A stretch of 42,831 nucleotides of DNA, from NCBI GenBank assembly GCA_900088475.1, contig FLMG01000540.1:145934-188764 (forward strand), written 5' to 3'. The DNA is from Hyphochytrium catenoides (taxonomy: Eukaryota > Sar > Hyphochytriomycetes > Hyphochytriales > Hyphochytriaceae). Shown one piece after another: positions 11,116 to 23,366 of this stretch. The translations under genes were made by a program, and so were the position numbers. The notes under the pieces were generated by a model. It saw only the letters and a program-made list of their open reading frames with translations. It made no database searches and was not told the origin of the DNA. Position 1 is the first letter of the stretch; each line of letters begins with the position of its first letter.

Positions 11116-12038
11116 CTAAGGCACCAACGAGCCACAAGAGGTATATTGACTTGTGTTGACTTAGGGGGAGCGCGAATGCCCGCCCCTGTCTGCTTCTTGT
11201 GCTAACTCCACTTTACGATAACGGCGGCAGATGAAGTGGCGGAAGGGAGGGAAAGAAGGGTGATTGATCCTTTAAGCCTAACCACGAGTCATGACGTTAT
11301 GTTGTGCCCCAGGGGCTACAGTTGGCATTCTATATACTTGGGACAGACATAAGTCTTTGCTTCTCTTTGACGGCGTAGGAGCACCTCCGATAAAACTACT
11401 TACACCTCTGGCGAGTACTTTAGCAACTGCATCTTCCCAGCAAGGAGAATGTTACGCAGCTAGCTTGATTGGAGTACGTTCCTCGCTTCAGCTCCGTCGT
11501 TGATCCTTGGCCACAGCTAGCGTCATTGTGGAAAAAGCTCCATACATATTTTGACCTTGCTCAGCTCCTTCGTTGATCCTTGGCCACAGCTAGCGTAATT
11601 GTGCAGAAGGCTCCATACATACTTTGACCTTGCCCGACAGGACTTGAGCATCAGAGGTTAGATGTTAGATGAAGAAGCTCTGTAATAATCTGTTGAAGTT
11701 CACGTGGAGATAGGATCTTTCTGAAGATTTGGGTTCTCAATAGAGTTGAAAGTTGCACACAGGACCATATCGTTTGAATCTTTCAAAATTCCTGTAGTCG
11801 CATTTTAAAGCGCAAACCCAAGCTTTTGAAACCAATGTAAGCTATCGATGAAATGTTTCCATCATGGCGGTTCTTACTTTTTTGGGGTACAAGCACTTGT
11901 ACAGTAGGAATTCTTACCAAACCAAGCTGAGAGCCTCTAGATCCGAAAGCTCCAACAAGCTCAGAGTCCTTTTCTGCTGAGTGAAGGAGAGAACGTGAAA
12001 GGCTGGAGGCCTTCAAGCGCTTCGGGAGGTAGTCATTC
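11116..12038. other. Intergenic between ENT and the ankyrin gene
   Basis: This 923-bp stretch carries no gene that I can support. Its one clear structure is the 73-bp tandem duplication at 11489-11634. Short frames on both strands lack family features. Confidence 0.5.
11489..11634. repeat. Two-copy 73-bp tandem duplication
   Basis: Unit 1 is 11489-11561 and unit 2 is 11562-11634. They are directly adjacent and equal in length, with about 8 single-base differences. Each contains the GATCCTTGGCCACAGCTAGC core and ends CATAC-A-ACT/TTTTGACCTTGC. The few substitutions and no indels suggest a fairly recent duplication. It lies downstream of ENT and upstream of the ankyrin gene. Confidence 0.9.
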
Positions 12039-12872
12039 ATGCTTATAATGATGAGAGCTGTCCTTCAAAGAAGTCTTTGTTGCCTTACACCGTCAGCAGC
12101 TCCAAAGAGGACACCTCACGCGAGTCAAGTAGTGTTCCTTACCTGGCGAGACACTGCCATTCGTCAGCGTCGACAAGGACGATGGATAACCTATGAGGGC
12201 TGTGGCCACCACTCGGCAAGGCAGAATCGTTTGAGGATTACATCCATCAGCCTTCTTTCGTGTACTCAAGCCAAAGGAACTGGAAATATCTTCAAGACCA
12301 ACTATCAACATAACCATCAATGCCGTGCGATATCTTCTTCGCCGGAGAGAAAAGGCAAGGAGCTTCTCTCACTGATAAAGCACAGCGATGATGCATCAGT
12401 CATAGCTGCTGAATCCTTACTTGCCGCTGGCGATATTGTTTTGGCAACTGTCGACCAGTTCGGTTCCACGGCCCTCATCCTTGCCGCTGGAAAGGGAGAG
12501 CTAGATCTTTGTCACAAGCTTTTGGAGTTGATGAGATCGAAAGCTGGTGATGGTCTGGACATTAATGCCCAGAACTATTTTGGTTCAACCGCCTTACACT
12601 GCGCGTCTGCCAACGGCCATGTGGAAGTCGTAAGGCTCCTTCTTTCGCATAAAGCAGATGTCCATACAGCATCGAGATGTGGGTCAACAGCTCTTACGAA
12701 AGCTGCTGCTTACGGTCGGATAGGAGTGTGTCGGGTCCTTCTAGAGCATCAAGCTGATGTTAATCGACAGAATAAGTTAGGGAAGTCAGCGCTCGATCTG
12801 GCAGCTGATGATCCGCAGCTATTAGAGCTGCTACGGGAGCACCTTAATAAGGAGGGAAGAGGGGCTCTTTGA
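12039..12872 (+). CDS. Ankyrin-repeat protein with a mitochondrion-like presequence (277 aa)
   Basis: A single-exon gene, unlike most neighbours. ATGs at 12039, 12048 and 12051 are all in frame; the first is used here. Residues 1-105 are rich in Arg, Ser and His and have very few acidic residues, ending in CRAISSSPERKG, which resembles a mitochondrial presequence with an Arg-proximal processing site. From about residue 140 there are four ankyrin repeats, seen as GSTALILAAGKGELDLC, GSTALHCASANGHVEVVRLL, GSTALTKAAAYGRIGVCRVL and a last degenerate one ending KSALDLAADDPQLLELL. Ankyrin repeats bind other proteins; no catalytic domain is present. The location is inferred only from composition; a plastid signal would normally show a signal-peptide start in algae with secondary plastids, which is absent. 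Confidence 0.8.
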   Translation: MLIMMRAVLQRSLCCLTPSAAPKRTPHASQVVFLTWRDTAIRQRRQGRWITYEGCGHHSARQNRLRITSISLLSCTQAKGTGNIFKTNYQHNHQCRAISSSPERKGKELLSLIKHSDDASVIAAESLLAAGDIVLATVDQFGSTALILAAGKGELDLCHKLLELMRSKAGDGLDINAQNYFGSTALHCASANGHVEVVRLLLSHKADVHTASRCGSTALTKAAAYGRIGVCRVLLEHQADVNRQNKLGKSALDLAADDPQLLELLREHLNKEGRGAL

Positions 12873-14506
12873 CTTATTTAGTCATATAGTGATAAATGCT
12901 CTGTTTAGAATTTTGACTACTTTGTTTGCTTGAGAGTCAGAGCGATGGAGTCATGCATCATACAGGCACAAACAGATACAAAGGATCTAGAGTACACGCA
13001 AGTAACGTTAAGCTATCGATTCATAGCTCCAGGAGTACGTTTAGGGATAAAGTCCACAATAGAGAATCACTTGGGACGACCAGTGGTAGTTAATCTTCTC
13101 TGAAGGGCAGCTGGGCTCAGTCCGTCGCTGTTCCTTTGTGCTGCGCTGCTTACGCTTGGATTCTCCCTCACGGGTCTGTCACTCTTCCACAGAAGGATCT
13201 TGCAAGGGGCAGGAAGATCGAACTTGTCCTCTAGAGCTTTATACAATAAAGCACATTCCGATGCTGAGATGGTGTTCAAAGGCGCTGAATAAGGATGGGC
13301 ACTTGGGGTAAGTAAAGTTGATCAATCGAGACAGCCAATGTCATAACAACAATCTAACCTCCTCCAAACTCTCCGTCATTGATCCTCTGCGTGGTAGTCC
13401 GCTTAATGGTGGACATCCTACAACGGCAGGGGCTCTCAGTCTCTGTGAGTGCCGACAGTTCGTTACAGGCTGGCAAGGGCGCAGGGTAGAGACGATCTGC
13501 GATGTCGCGTAAGCTTGGATCTGGAAACTTGAGAAGTGCTGGGTCAGCCGCTGAAGATCTGAATGCGCGCGCTGTCCCCGCAGCCGCTCGACAGTGCAAG
13601 AAACAGAACTTTATGGCTAGAGTGACCTCTATACGAGGACCGGTGTGCCGCTCCAGTGTCTGTATGCAGGTAGCAACAAAGTAAAGTGTCCCTTCCAGGG
13701 GTCACTTGGATCTTCAACTTAGCCCTGTGAAGCGGAGTAGTAATATCAGTAAACTATTGCACGTGTTACCCTAATAACACCTTGATTGCTCAGAACCGGC
13801 GTGGTAATAAATCTTCCCAGCTTGTATGAGATCTTTCTGATCACAGCAGCAGGTATCAAATCTTCCAGTCAACACTATTCAAGAGCTTTCCTGGAGCCTC
13901 CGCCGCAGCGTCTGCCACGAGCTTCATGTCAAAGTGCATTCTTCCCTAATTGAGGCTCCTTCCAACTTCAGATGCAGATGATTTCTCTACCGAGCACGGC
14001 TTACTAACATGTTCTCCATTCCATTGACTGGCCCATTCTGCATTTTTACGGAGCCGGCATGGTGTTCTGGTGAGCTATTTTCTTCATTTGCTCTTTTGCT
14101 CTCTGATATTTATGGCGCTAGAGTGGCTCTACCGTCTCGTCTGCGTTCGACCTGTTCTACCCTTGCTTCTGGGTGAGCTCCACTTCATGCAAAGTGCCTC
14201 AGTGGCAGATTACCAAGAAAAGCGGCAAGCATCATAAGGCTACCCTATCTGTTCATTGTTCGTAGGGGTTTGGAGGGATTAATTGTGAGTCTATGACACT
14301 GTCTCTTGTTTGCGTCAGCGTGATATCTTTAAGCAATCAGTTATTAAGGAGCTAATGACTAGAGGACTTTAGCCCTGGAGAAGGCTAGCATCTCAGACAA
14401 GAAGTGTGTTGGCTACCGCGACAACAGGATGCTTCAAGTGGCTTTATTCGACAAGTGCCCCGTTGGAAGCATCGCAACTCCCTATTCTCCTCAACCGTGT
14501 ACACCA
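12873..14506. other. Unresolved region with conflicting frames on both strands
   Basis: At least one spliced gene is likely here, but I could not close a complete model. On the minus strand 13067-13284 and a piece ending at 13359 join well. On the plus strand an ATG at 13502 opens a 60-codon frame, and 14373-14527 looks like a terminal exon. The plus and minus candidates overlap, so not all can be real. Confidence 0.4.
13067..13670 (-). CDS. Candidate 3' exons of an unrecognised minus-strand gene
   Basis: The last exon (13067-13284) follows a CAG acceptor preceded by a pyrimidine-rich run, and it joins in phase to an exon ending at a GTTAGA donor (exon end 13359), giving ...DGEFGGAPLNTISASECALL. 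The last exon encodes about 72 residues with balanced composition, including KALEDKFDLPAPCKILLW, and ends in a basic TTTGRPK tail. The upstream boundary is uncertain: the frame stays open to about 13670. I do not recognise the family. The competing plus-strand frame at 13502-13684 overlaps it. Confidence 0.3.
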
Positions 14507-14527
14507 CTAGATGAAGTTGATTGGTGA
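14373..14527 (+). CDS. Candidate terminal exon of a plus-strand gene overlapping the IFT121 3' end
   Basis: After a CTTTAG acceptor the frame reads about 50 codons of ordinary protein-like composition (ISDKKCVGYRDNRMLQVALF, then KCPVGSIATPYSPQPC) and stops at TGA 14525-14527. It has five cysteines (counting residue-level Cys in this exon only: four are clear) and two Pro-rich turns. Possible upstream exons lie around 14010-14180 but several splice patterns compete. If real, its coding end overlaps the last 21 nt of the IFT121 coding region in antisense. The family is unknown. Confidence 0.3.
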
Positions 14528-17500
14528 ATGACATAGCAGACAGTACCCTACTTTATCTATCTCTTGTTCCAGCGTCGTCTGGCGGCAGGTTTTGCAATGA
14601 TAGATGGGCTCATTACTCAGTATGGCAGCCCCGGTGGCCATACAAACCTGAAACTGCGTGTGGCACCTACCGCAGGAGCTGTGCCTATAAGAGCAGAGGA
14701 TATGTCAAACCGTGTAACAACTGAGCTGAGTTGCTCAGCCTGTGATACTTTCAATGCATCCTCTTACCATTCTCTAACCTCCTCATCACAGCTGGGGCAG
14801 CGTGGGGGCTGAATGGAAGGATTGTGGGGAGTGTGCTCTGCGAAGATTTGAAGGGCGAGATCTACATACAGCTGCCGCTGTTCAGCTGAGAGTGAAGGCA
14901 GAGTTTCCAACTTCAGGAATGCCTGCGGAACGCAAGGTGGACGTCAGCCAATGGGTGGAAAGTCGCGAATTTGGACCAGTGCCACGCCAGGGGATGGAGG
15001 GAGTCTCGTGTTGGTTATTCAATTGGATGGTACTTCGCACCTTGCTGCACTCCTTGAAATATCTGTTGAAGAATGAGGTTAGGGCCACTAGCGAATAGAC
15101 GTCTTTGGGTTCCAAGATGTCATCATATTCTGGCAACCTCAGAGCCGTATTCATGGCAGCATCGACTTGGCCCTGGGAAGGTCGAAGAGATTGTTAGCAT
15201 TCGTTGACCGTGGCTGCCGTATATATGATGCAAGGTTAGGGCTTACCATGTAGAGCTGCCTCAGAGCCAGGAGATAGAAGTGATAGGCTAGCGGACCTCG
15301 CCATACGTTGTCAAGGACACGACTGAATAGAGATTTAGAAGAGTCAGATAGGCCCTGAACCCTTGTAATGAACCCTTCTTCGCTTTCCCTTCCTATCTTT
15401 GCCTAAAGGACAGCCCTCTCCTGCACCTTTTGGATATCTCTGTTTACCCATTCCTTCTCTCGTTCTCACTCTTCGTCGTTTAGTGAATGCCTGATCAGGA
15501 GTGTTCAAACCTTGATGCAGTTGTCTGATCGTGATGCATCAATGTGTCCAAAGTCTTCGCGGTTGTTTGGGCGGCACTTAAACCTTCATGCAAGGTCTGC
15601 CCCTACAGGTTGGAAGTAGAGCAGAGTAGGACAGGTTGAAATAGAGCAGGAAACAGCAAGGATCAGTGTATACTTGATGGAAAAGTCGATGCAGAGATCA
15701 AGCAACTCAAGTCACGAAGACAGTGTGTAGGCTAGGCAAGTTGTGCTCTCAGTCTTGCTCTTTCCACATTTCAACTTTTTCCTGGCATCTCCCTTACCAG
15801 CGTCTTCTTCTTAAAGACCTCCACCTCCAACGCGGCGAGGACGTATAGTTTTTTTGCTCTCACAGGGTTTCCTTTCGTCCTTGCAATCTCATCTGCCAGC
15901 TTAGCCAGGAGTTTGGCGGCATCAGCACTGCGATTAGCCTTTCGGTACAACTCAATGGCTTGCAGTTGTTTCCCTATAAGAAGAAAGGTTTTAATGGCCC
16001 CCAGCCTGAACCATCAGAATCCGAGACTGATATAGAAGAGGGTGCCCAGAAGATATGGGAGGGAAGTGAGAGCGAAGGTGAAGCTTACCCTTCTCTAGTA
16101 GCTGTTTGGCATATTTGTTCAACAGCCCCTCGATCTGTGGAAAGTTGTGCTCTTGAGCGAGGTTCACGGCCTTGTCCCACTGGTTAAGTAGTACACAGGC
16201 ATCTAGAGCCGCTAAAGAACAAGACAATGATTATAAAGCTTGATCAAGACCTTCATCTGGCCGAGATCTTAGTCCCTTTGTCCTCCTTGCTTCCAAGTAC
16301 ACAATTGAACATCTCTCCTCAATTCTCCATTTCAGGCACTTCCTCATCCCTCCATACTCCTCTTCGCAGCTGACTCTCCATCTTCCTGAGCTCTCGGCCA
16401 CTTGGCCCGTCTTTCTCCCTCGGCAATCATTACTATTCTGCACTCTCCCTCATAAAAGTTTCCTCTGCATCGTTGCTATCGTGGTTCTCTTACCCTTTAC
16501 GTTTCCTGTCTTGACATACGCATTGACCGCGTACTCTGCGATTCCAACACTCTGGAACTTCATAGCAATATCCTGCAGCAGCGGAGAGCCTTCGGGCAGC
16601 ATGCGACTTACCTGTATAGGCAAGCGATCAAATAGAAGAAGTAAATCCATGGTATCGCGTGAGTCTAATCACTGGCGATGCAAGCTCACCCTCTCTAGGG
16701 ACTCATAGTCTTCCGTATTGAAAAAGCACTGGACCAGAGCCTCATAGTTCTTGGCCTGAGAGTAGTATTGAGCGGCCTTCGCCCATCTCAAGCGATCTGC
16801 ATAGTGCTCGCCTAAATTGGGATGAAGACGGCAACAAGTAGCGTTAATGTTCACATGTAATTGATCTAGGAGACCAGTAAGTGATCAGGAGAGGGACGGC
16901 TGGTAGACAGTAGTGAAGACTTAAGAGCAAAGACTTGCATGGAGCTACTCCCGCAACGGCAGCAAAGAAGTCAGGCACGCTTATCAAAACAGGACATTTT
17001 ATGCAACGCGACAAGAAGCTCCGCCCTATGGACTGCTCCTTGGGGTACAGGAAACATGTACAATCAGCACGAAGGTATTGGGTCATGTGGAGATAGACTT
17101 GGAGATAGAGGAGGCAAAAGCATTATCCCTTACCTATCATATTCCAGGCGTGAGTTAGGAGCTTATCATCCCCTCCACCACTTTGAAGCAGGGCGACAAC
17201 CCTGAACCAGTCGCCCAGCCGTACTCGCAGCTCTACCGCTAAGTCCTTGCGGTCCATGTCTCGATATATGCTTTCAGCCTCATCGTATCGTTCAAAGAAC
17301 ACGGCGATCTACGGTGAGGCGAATGCGAAAGGGGTCAGTTCCTCGCCTTCCAAACCGGCACCCTTTAGGACTAGATGAGATAGTAAAAACAAGACTTGGA
17401 CAACGCGATGGAAGAAGAACGGGTTTTTCACGGGCAGAACCCAGTCAAGAGATGGAAACGCAAGCTATATTCATGACCTACTTCTGCTTTCTGTTTCATC

Positions 17501-20500
17501 TTGTCGTCGAGCTTCTGCAAACGCTTCACAAATTGAATGGCTGGATAGTTTGCACAATTGACGAAGGCCACGTCCGCAATGCTGAAGTTCAACTCCTATA
17601 AAAAGAGTGAGCACAGTGGAGGATATGGTCAGACAGAGTAAGATACACATTGAGCTTAGTGGTTCGCTAAACAAGGGCTTAGAAGCAAAAACCTGCAAGA
17701 TGAAAGGAAAAAAGGACTTGCAGAGCAACGTACCTCAAGAGCTGCTTCCCCTAACATCTTCCATAGTCTTGGATGCTGATTGTTCTGTACAAACTCAAAC
17801 GCTTCGTTTAGCCCGCGGTTATTGAGTACATCCAGAGCGTCTTTAAGAGCCTTTGTCTCGATCACAGTGACCTACGAAACCGCATACCCATGGAGGTGGT
17901 CATCAGAGCAAGTGGGCTGCAGAGGGTAATGTGTTGATGAATAAGGAGAAACGTACGTAGAGATTCTCAGAGAAAACTTCCGGGAAAGGGAAACAACTAG
18001 AAGTCGGTTCTCAGGAGCATATGAGAAGAGGGGAGACCATACCACATCCTTAGTGGGACGATCAGGCTCGGCCATGACCTCGTCCATGAGAACTAGGGTC
18101 ACTTCAAGGTCTTTAAAGCGGCAAGGATAGCCAGAGGTCATGACAGGGTCTTCAGGTGTCAGGCCTCTGAAAAACAACAGTTGTAAATAGAAGCAAAATA
18201 CATTGCAGGGGTGAAAGAGACAGAAAAGGCTGAGAGCAAAATCCTTGCGCAGAAGTAAATGGGATGGAGATTGGGAAGTCTGAGGTGGACATACCGGTAA
18301 ACAACAAGCTTCGTCTTCTCCATGATGGCAAGCAGATCTGGATTGTCCTCAGCCCACACCATTGCCCAGACGTCTAACAAACCAAAAAATAGGGAGTTAG
18401 AGAGAATCCTACTAGGGCAGATGAGTAGCGGAGCGGAGATGGGACCAAGCAGCAAGATATCACATTGAAAGTATTGAGACAAAGAGAAACGGAGAGAGGA
18501 AACCTGGACGTATAGCCTATTACCTTTTCTCTCAAACTCTGTCGGTACTACTGTCTTAGACTGGCCGCTAGCTATGGCATCTATGGCGATATAAGGGCAC
18601 GTTAGACTCCAAGCATACTCTGTTCTCAGAGGTCCCCATATTCGGGGAGACAAGGACGATGGATAGGGCGAAGGAGCCCTTGAAGAAGAGGAAAAAGTAA
18701 GAGCGCAGACAGTAAAGTGGAAGCAGAAGCAACAGAAGGGAGAACACGGAGAGGTACACGAAACAGCCCAGGCTACACCAAATCAAGAACGGAACCGAAG
18801 GGAAAAGTAGAGACATCGCCTTACTGATATCGATCATGCTGAGGTAGCCATTGGCATCAATCATACTAAGCTTGGTCTCATTGCAGTTAAGCGCCAAATA
18901 ATGTGGCTTACACCTGCCAAAGAAAGGAGAAGGTTCATTCAGAATAGTTATTACGAAGGTAAGTGGCTAAAGCGTCCTACCCCACTGTGCACTTGGTTTC
19001 CAGCGCGATATGAGGCAGAGAATAGCGGTGGATGAGGCCGCTCTCTCTTGCAATAATCAGCTGATTTTCAGATGCACAGATAGCTGCTATTGGGTCTCTT
19101 GTTGCGGAGGTGGGAGCAAACTCGCTGTCAGCAGTAGGATGAGGGTCGTCGATATGAAAGGACCTCTCTCGGCTCTTATGTCTGATAATCAGGATAGAGG
19201 TGAGGGTTAAGCGGGATGTCGGAGAGCCTTTGCTATAATGCGCATGCTACTTGTGCTGTCCTCTCCCAAGAGTCGACCGTCCCACCCATTCCATCCTGAG
19301 AGTCCTAGCTACTTAGCCCAAATTTCCTCTCAGTCATCCTTTTCTATACTTGGTGCTCGTGAGAATGCCAAGACAAAGAGGAGCAAACTCGACTAAAACG
19401 GGAGCGACGAGATAGAATACCTTGTAAGGTGGTACATGGGTCCAACGGCTTTGCTTTCGGAAGTGACGCTTGTAAGCTTCGATCCTGCTGAGCGATAGTG
19501 CCAGACATAGACTTCTTCCAGCGACGCCGCAATCACATGGAACTTGGTTATTACAAGATGGCGAGGATCCAGAGTGATGTGCTTCATCTCCAAGGGACTA
19601 AATGAAAGCACAGAGGTCAGAGTAGTACAAGCTGGAAGGGTCAGGAGTCATTGGAAAGTATCTCAACACTTATGCAGAGGGCCAGGTCGGGGGAATGAAG
19701 CAGAGACCTAACAAGTAAATAGGAGCTATCAGTTCGTTTACCTGCCGATGGTGTTTGACAGAATGAGGCTATAGTTGTGCTCTTGGCTGGAGGACGACGT
19801 AGCGATAACGGAATACTCTCCACAAGCTGTGAGAGCGAAGACATCCCGCATGTACTTCGGGAATCTAATAGTTATACATACAGACAGTGGCGTGAGTGCT
19901 AAGACGAAGAGCGACGGGCAAGGAAGGACGAACTAGTTATGAGACATCTGTACATCGTGGGTGACAGATGAAATGTCTTCAGTGATCTCACTCAAGAGAA
20001 TTGACAGTGACCCGAATTGTGGGAAGAGACACGATAACTAACTGAAGAGAGGGACATAAAGAGAGAGTACATGACAGGAAGGTCAGCGCTGCTTAGGAAA
20101 GTCTCCTACTTGTCATCAGATTGGACGTCGTAGAACAGGGTGCACTGGTCGTCGCGGCCGATCCTGGTATATGAATAGGCCAAAGTATGCTCGTAGAAAC
20201 ACCACTGAGATTTGAAAAGGCAATACGTCTTATCAATGGGTGCTCACAAACGGGAGGAAGGCTCATCAACAAATGTGGAAGCAAGGTTGAAGATTAGCGC
20301 GAGGAATTGAGGACGGAGAGACCATCCCAGCTCTTTCTTCTTCGTGCGTCCCACCTTATAGCTAGGGCGGATATTGGCAAAGTAGATGAAAGAGTCCACT
20401 GCAAAGGCAATTCTAAGACCCCCTCCCTCCCATGAAATGGCGCTTAGCCTGTTCCCAGGAATCTGCGCAGAGAGTGATGTAGCGTGGTTAGAGCAGGGGG

Positions 20501-22220
20501 TGGGAGTTCTAAGGAAGCAATGCACGCAAAGATCACTCTGTCTGAGCATGAAAGATAACACTATGGGTTAATTGGAACATTCCGCCCTCTATCAATATCA
20601 CCGGTTGAGTCAAGATTTCGCGCTATTGACAAAAGTACCTTGAGAGCCCGGATGAGTTTGCCGAAAGGAGTGTAGAATTGGACCACAGTTGACCGCTTGT
20701 CATCTGCCGACCGGGTCGTGCCGCCGATGGCAAGGACAGATCCGTTGGTGTTCCACTTGCACTGTCATCAGAATAACTATATGAGCGCACCCGCAAATTT
20801 TGACTAAATGGAGGAGACTTGAAAGCTCAAAACTCCATAAACATGAACACCGCATCAAGGAGGGAAACGAGTGGGGAAGAGACGTAGAAGGTGACCTTTG
20901 ACTGGCAATACGAGTATTCGGGAAAGTGATGGACAAGGGTTATGCGGATTATCTGGAGAGTTACTTATACCTGCGTGAGTAGCAAGCCTGTATCAAGCTT
21001 GATGGCATTGTTATCAACCACTCCAGTGGTGATCTGCAGCCAGCCATTCTCAAAGGCCACCGCAAGGCTGGGACAGTCGGGAGCTATGTAGCCCTCCAAG
21101 CCATCATACCAGTCCATCGCCACTATTCTGGCGCTCTGCAGTACGAATGCAGAATCAATTTCCTTACAATCCGCATTAGCATCGATGGCGGCAGTGACTA
21201 ACCTTCCCGTGCATTTCATCTAGTGCGTAGAGGGGTAGCGCCATCACCCTGTTCCCACCATAGTCATAAACGTCAACGTCTTTGTCCCCCTTTACAAAGA
21301 GAAGAGTCTTCCCGTCGGGTGACCATTGCACCAGTCGTAGCTCGGTCTCTAGCTCCTTACCCCAGAGCCGGTTGCCGTCAACACTGCCCACAATCACCTA
21401 CGAAGGGAAGTACAGTCAGATTAGGAGTTCAAGTTGGATGGTGGTCAACGACGGAAGAGGGTTGACTTCGTACCGCTCCGTCCTCATAGACAATGCATAT
21501 CCTATGACCATCCGGAGTCCACTGCATGTCTCGAACTAAACTCTTGTTCCTGTTGTTGATCATCTCTTCGTACCACATCCCCTATGAAAATGGCACAGGG
21601 ATAGGATGGTAAGTACGACAATGGGGACCCAGGGCTCAACATTCCCATAATACTACCCACCTTATGAAGCATCCAGACGATGATGAGACCTTGCTTATCG
21701 CTTGTGGTCAGCTTTCGGAAACGTCCGTTCCATGTTACACACATCACGGAGCCTGTGCCATACACGTTGGACCAGCGCGGATGGTAGACTTTCTTTTGGC
21801 CTTACCACCGTGTCCTTCCAGTGTTTGGTTCATCGTCAGCTCGCTGGAAGCCGCAATACCTCTGGGCGGTTTGGGGTCTTTTGACTCCGCGGGATCAAGC
21901 TTCAGAACCTAAGGGAAAGAAAGAAGAGAGCAGGTAGCAGTGACAGGGGGACAGATCAGGTAGGAGAAAACCATGAGAGAGAGAGGGAGACACCTCGTTC
22001 TCTTCACGATTTTACTCCCTTGCTCAATGTGCTTACCTTGAGCAGGCCATTTTCTCCACCACAGGCGATGTATCCCTGTTCTGTGTTCCATGATAGGCAT
22101 TCCAGATTGATGTTGTTTGGTATAGCGATCTACAATGAACAGAAGTAGATGAGCCCGCCGACCGGTGCTCCGTCTGCATCTCATCGAAAATCTGACCTTT
22201 TTGCTTAGATAGACATACAT
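14507..22220 (-). CDS. IFT121: Intraflagellar transport protein IFT121/WDR35 (1180 aa, 28 exons)
   Basis: IFT-A subunit for retrograde transport and ciliary entry of membrane cargo. Exons: 22197-22220, 22037-22129, 21806-21908, 21661-21752, 21474-21581, 21203-21397, 20971-21135, 20639-20761, 20355-20462, 20110-20204, 19742-19864, 19421-19597, 18981-19181, 18825-18913, 18524-18580, 18295-18373, 18043-18166, 17734-17871, 17482-17595, 17134-17308, 16690-16811, 16494-16611, 16089-16211, 15798-15973, 15247-15402, 15041-15172, 14768-14922, 14507-14684. They total 3543 nt; every phase matches and every intron is GT-AG. The start MYVYLSKK matches the human start in style. Residues 1-610 form WD40 propellers ([54 protein letters not shown]), then TPR-like helices to about 1095. 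The tail has four CxxC pairs (Cys 1112/1115, 1126/1129, 1152/1155, 1170/1173), the zinc-ribbon end of WDR35. Length is nearly that of human WDR35. Confidence 0.97.
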
Positions 22221-23366
22221 CCTTCCCTCTGTCTACCCTTCTTGCCGGCAAAACCGACAGCTTTTGCACCACGGAGACTTGTAACACTTGTTATTGTAGG
22301 GAAGGTTTAGGCCAATACTGCCTCCGCTCTGCCACCTCAGCCGGCTAAGGTCCAAGACGGAAGTCAGCTCGTGCGACGCAGAGTTGGGTGACGCCCGGCG
22401 AGCATTTATGTCAAGGATAAGATACCAGAGTGCCTCCAAGAGCGCGAGAGACAGTATCAGTCTCTTGTTCCGTTATCCCTTTCTCTCCAATCGCTGTCCA
22501 ATAGTCTATTCTCCGCTACAGGAGGGAAGCGGTGTTGTTGCTATTCTAGCTCGCCCGCACTCGTGAGATGAGCTTCTCGTTATTACCTCTTTCTCTCTCC
22601 TCTCCTCTTCTCCCTCGTCTCGGTGTTGCTCGCTCGTTTGCCTATATCTCCCAATCTCTCTCTCTCTTTCTCTCCCTCTCTCTCTCTCTGTCTCTCGCTC
22701 TCTCTCTTTTTCTCTCTCTCTCTCTCTCTCTCTCCCGCTCTCTCTCTCTCCCGCTCTCCTCCGTGAAGCTGCCGCATGCCTTGAACGCCCTGTCCTATGA
22801 AGGCCTTAACTTAGAACTATTCTTCTGACCTTCGGACCATCTCGGACAACCTCCAACCTCTTTCACCTCCCATAGTGACTTTTCGTTGATCTGAACGAGA
22901 GCTACCCCAGGAGTGCAATTGGGGTGTTATCTTTCCAGATCTCCCCTTGGCCTTGGAAGTGCAGAAAGGACACAGGCCCATCATCATCAATCATCATCAC
23001 CGTCAGGAAGAAAGAGGAAGGATGAACGAATCTGAAGGGCATCATGCATCATCGACGCTCGGACCTCCCAAAGACCCCGCTATCCTATGGCTGCTCATAC
23101 TACGTTGGTCTCTCTCTGGACCTGGGCTCTACTCTCGGTCGAGCTCCATACCAGACGCTGACTGGCCTGACAACATCTTTCAGGACACATCGAAGGTATT
23201 TGTCACCGCGATGGTCATTTACAATTGATTGCAGTGATTCAGTTCATCTAATGGCACTGAGCTCTCACTAGTATAGCTAGCTCATGAAGATAAGCCATTT
23301 TATGCGCGTCACCTGCGTCATCCTATATATAAATGGGCGGTCATGGCCTACTCTGGAGGCTAATGC
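22221..23366. other. Upstream region of IFT121 with a CT tract
   Basis: This 1.15-kb stretch lies between the IFT121 start and the 3' end of the WW/PDZ gene. It contains the (CT)n tract at 22656-22762. I looked for an RFX-type X-box (GTTRCC with RGYAAC) near the IFT121 start and did not find a convincing one. A plus-strand frame across the CT tract is a low-complexity artefact. Confidence 0.5.
22656..22762. repeat. Imperfect (CT)n simple repeat
   Basis: About 107 bp of nearly pure TC dinucleotides, with a few TTT and CCC interruptions. On the sense strand of IFT121 it is a GA tract about 440 bp upstream of the start codon. Long polypurine/polypyrimidine tracts can form H-DNA and often act as nucleosome-poor promoter elements; that role is inference here. 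Confidence 0.9.

Noticed and set aside
22221-22640. RFX X-box in the IFT121 promoter
   Set aside because: No pair of half-sites matching the consensus could be read with confidence.
22568-22828. Ser/Leu-rich frame across the CT tract, and its Arg/Glu-rich antisense partner
   Set aside because: Both are pure translations of the (CT)n/(GA)n repeat, with no other coding signal.
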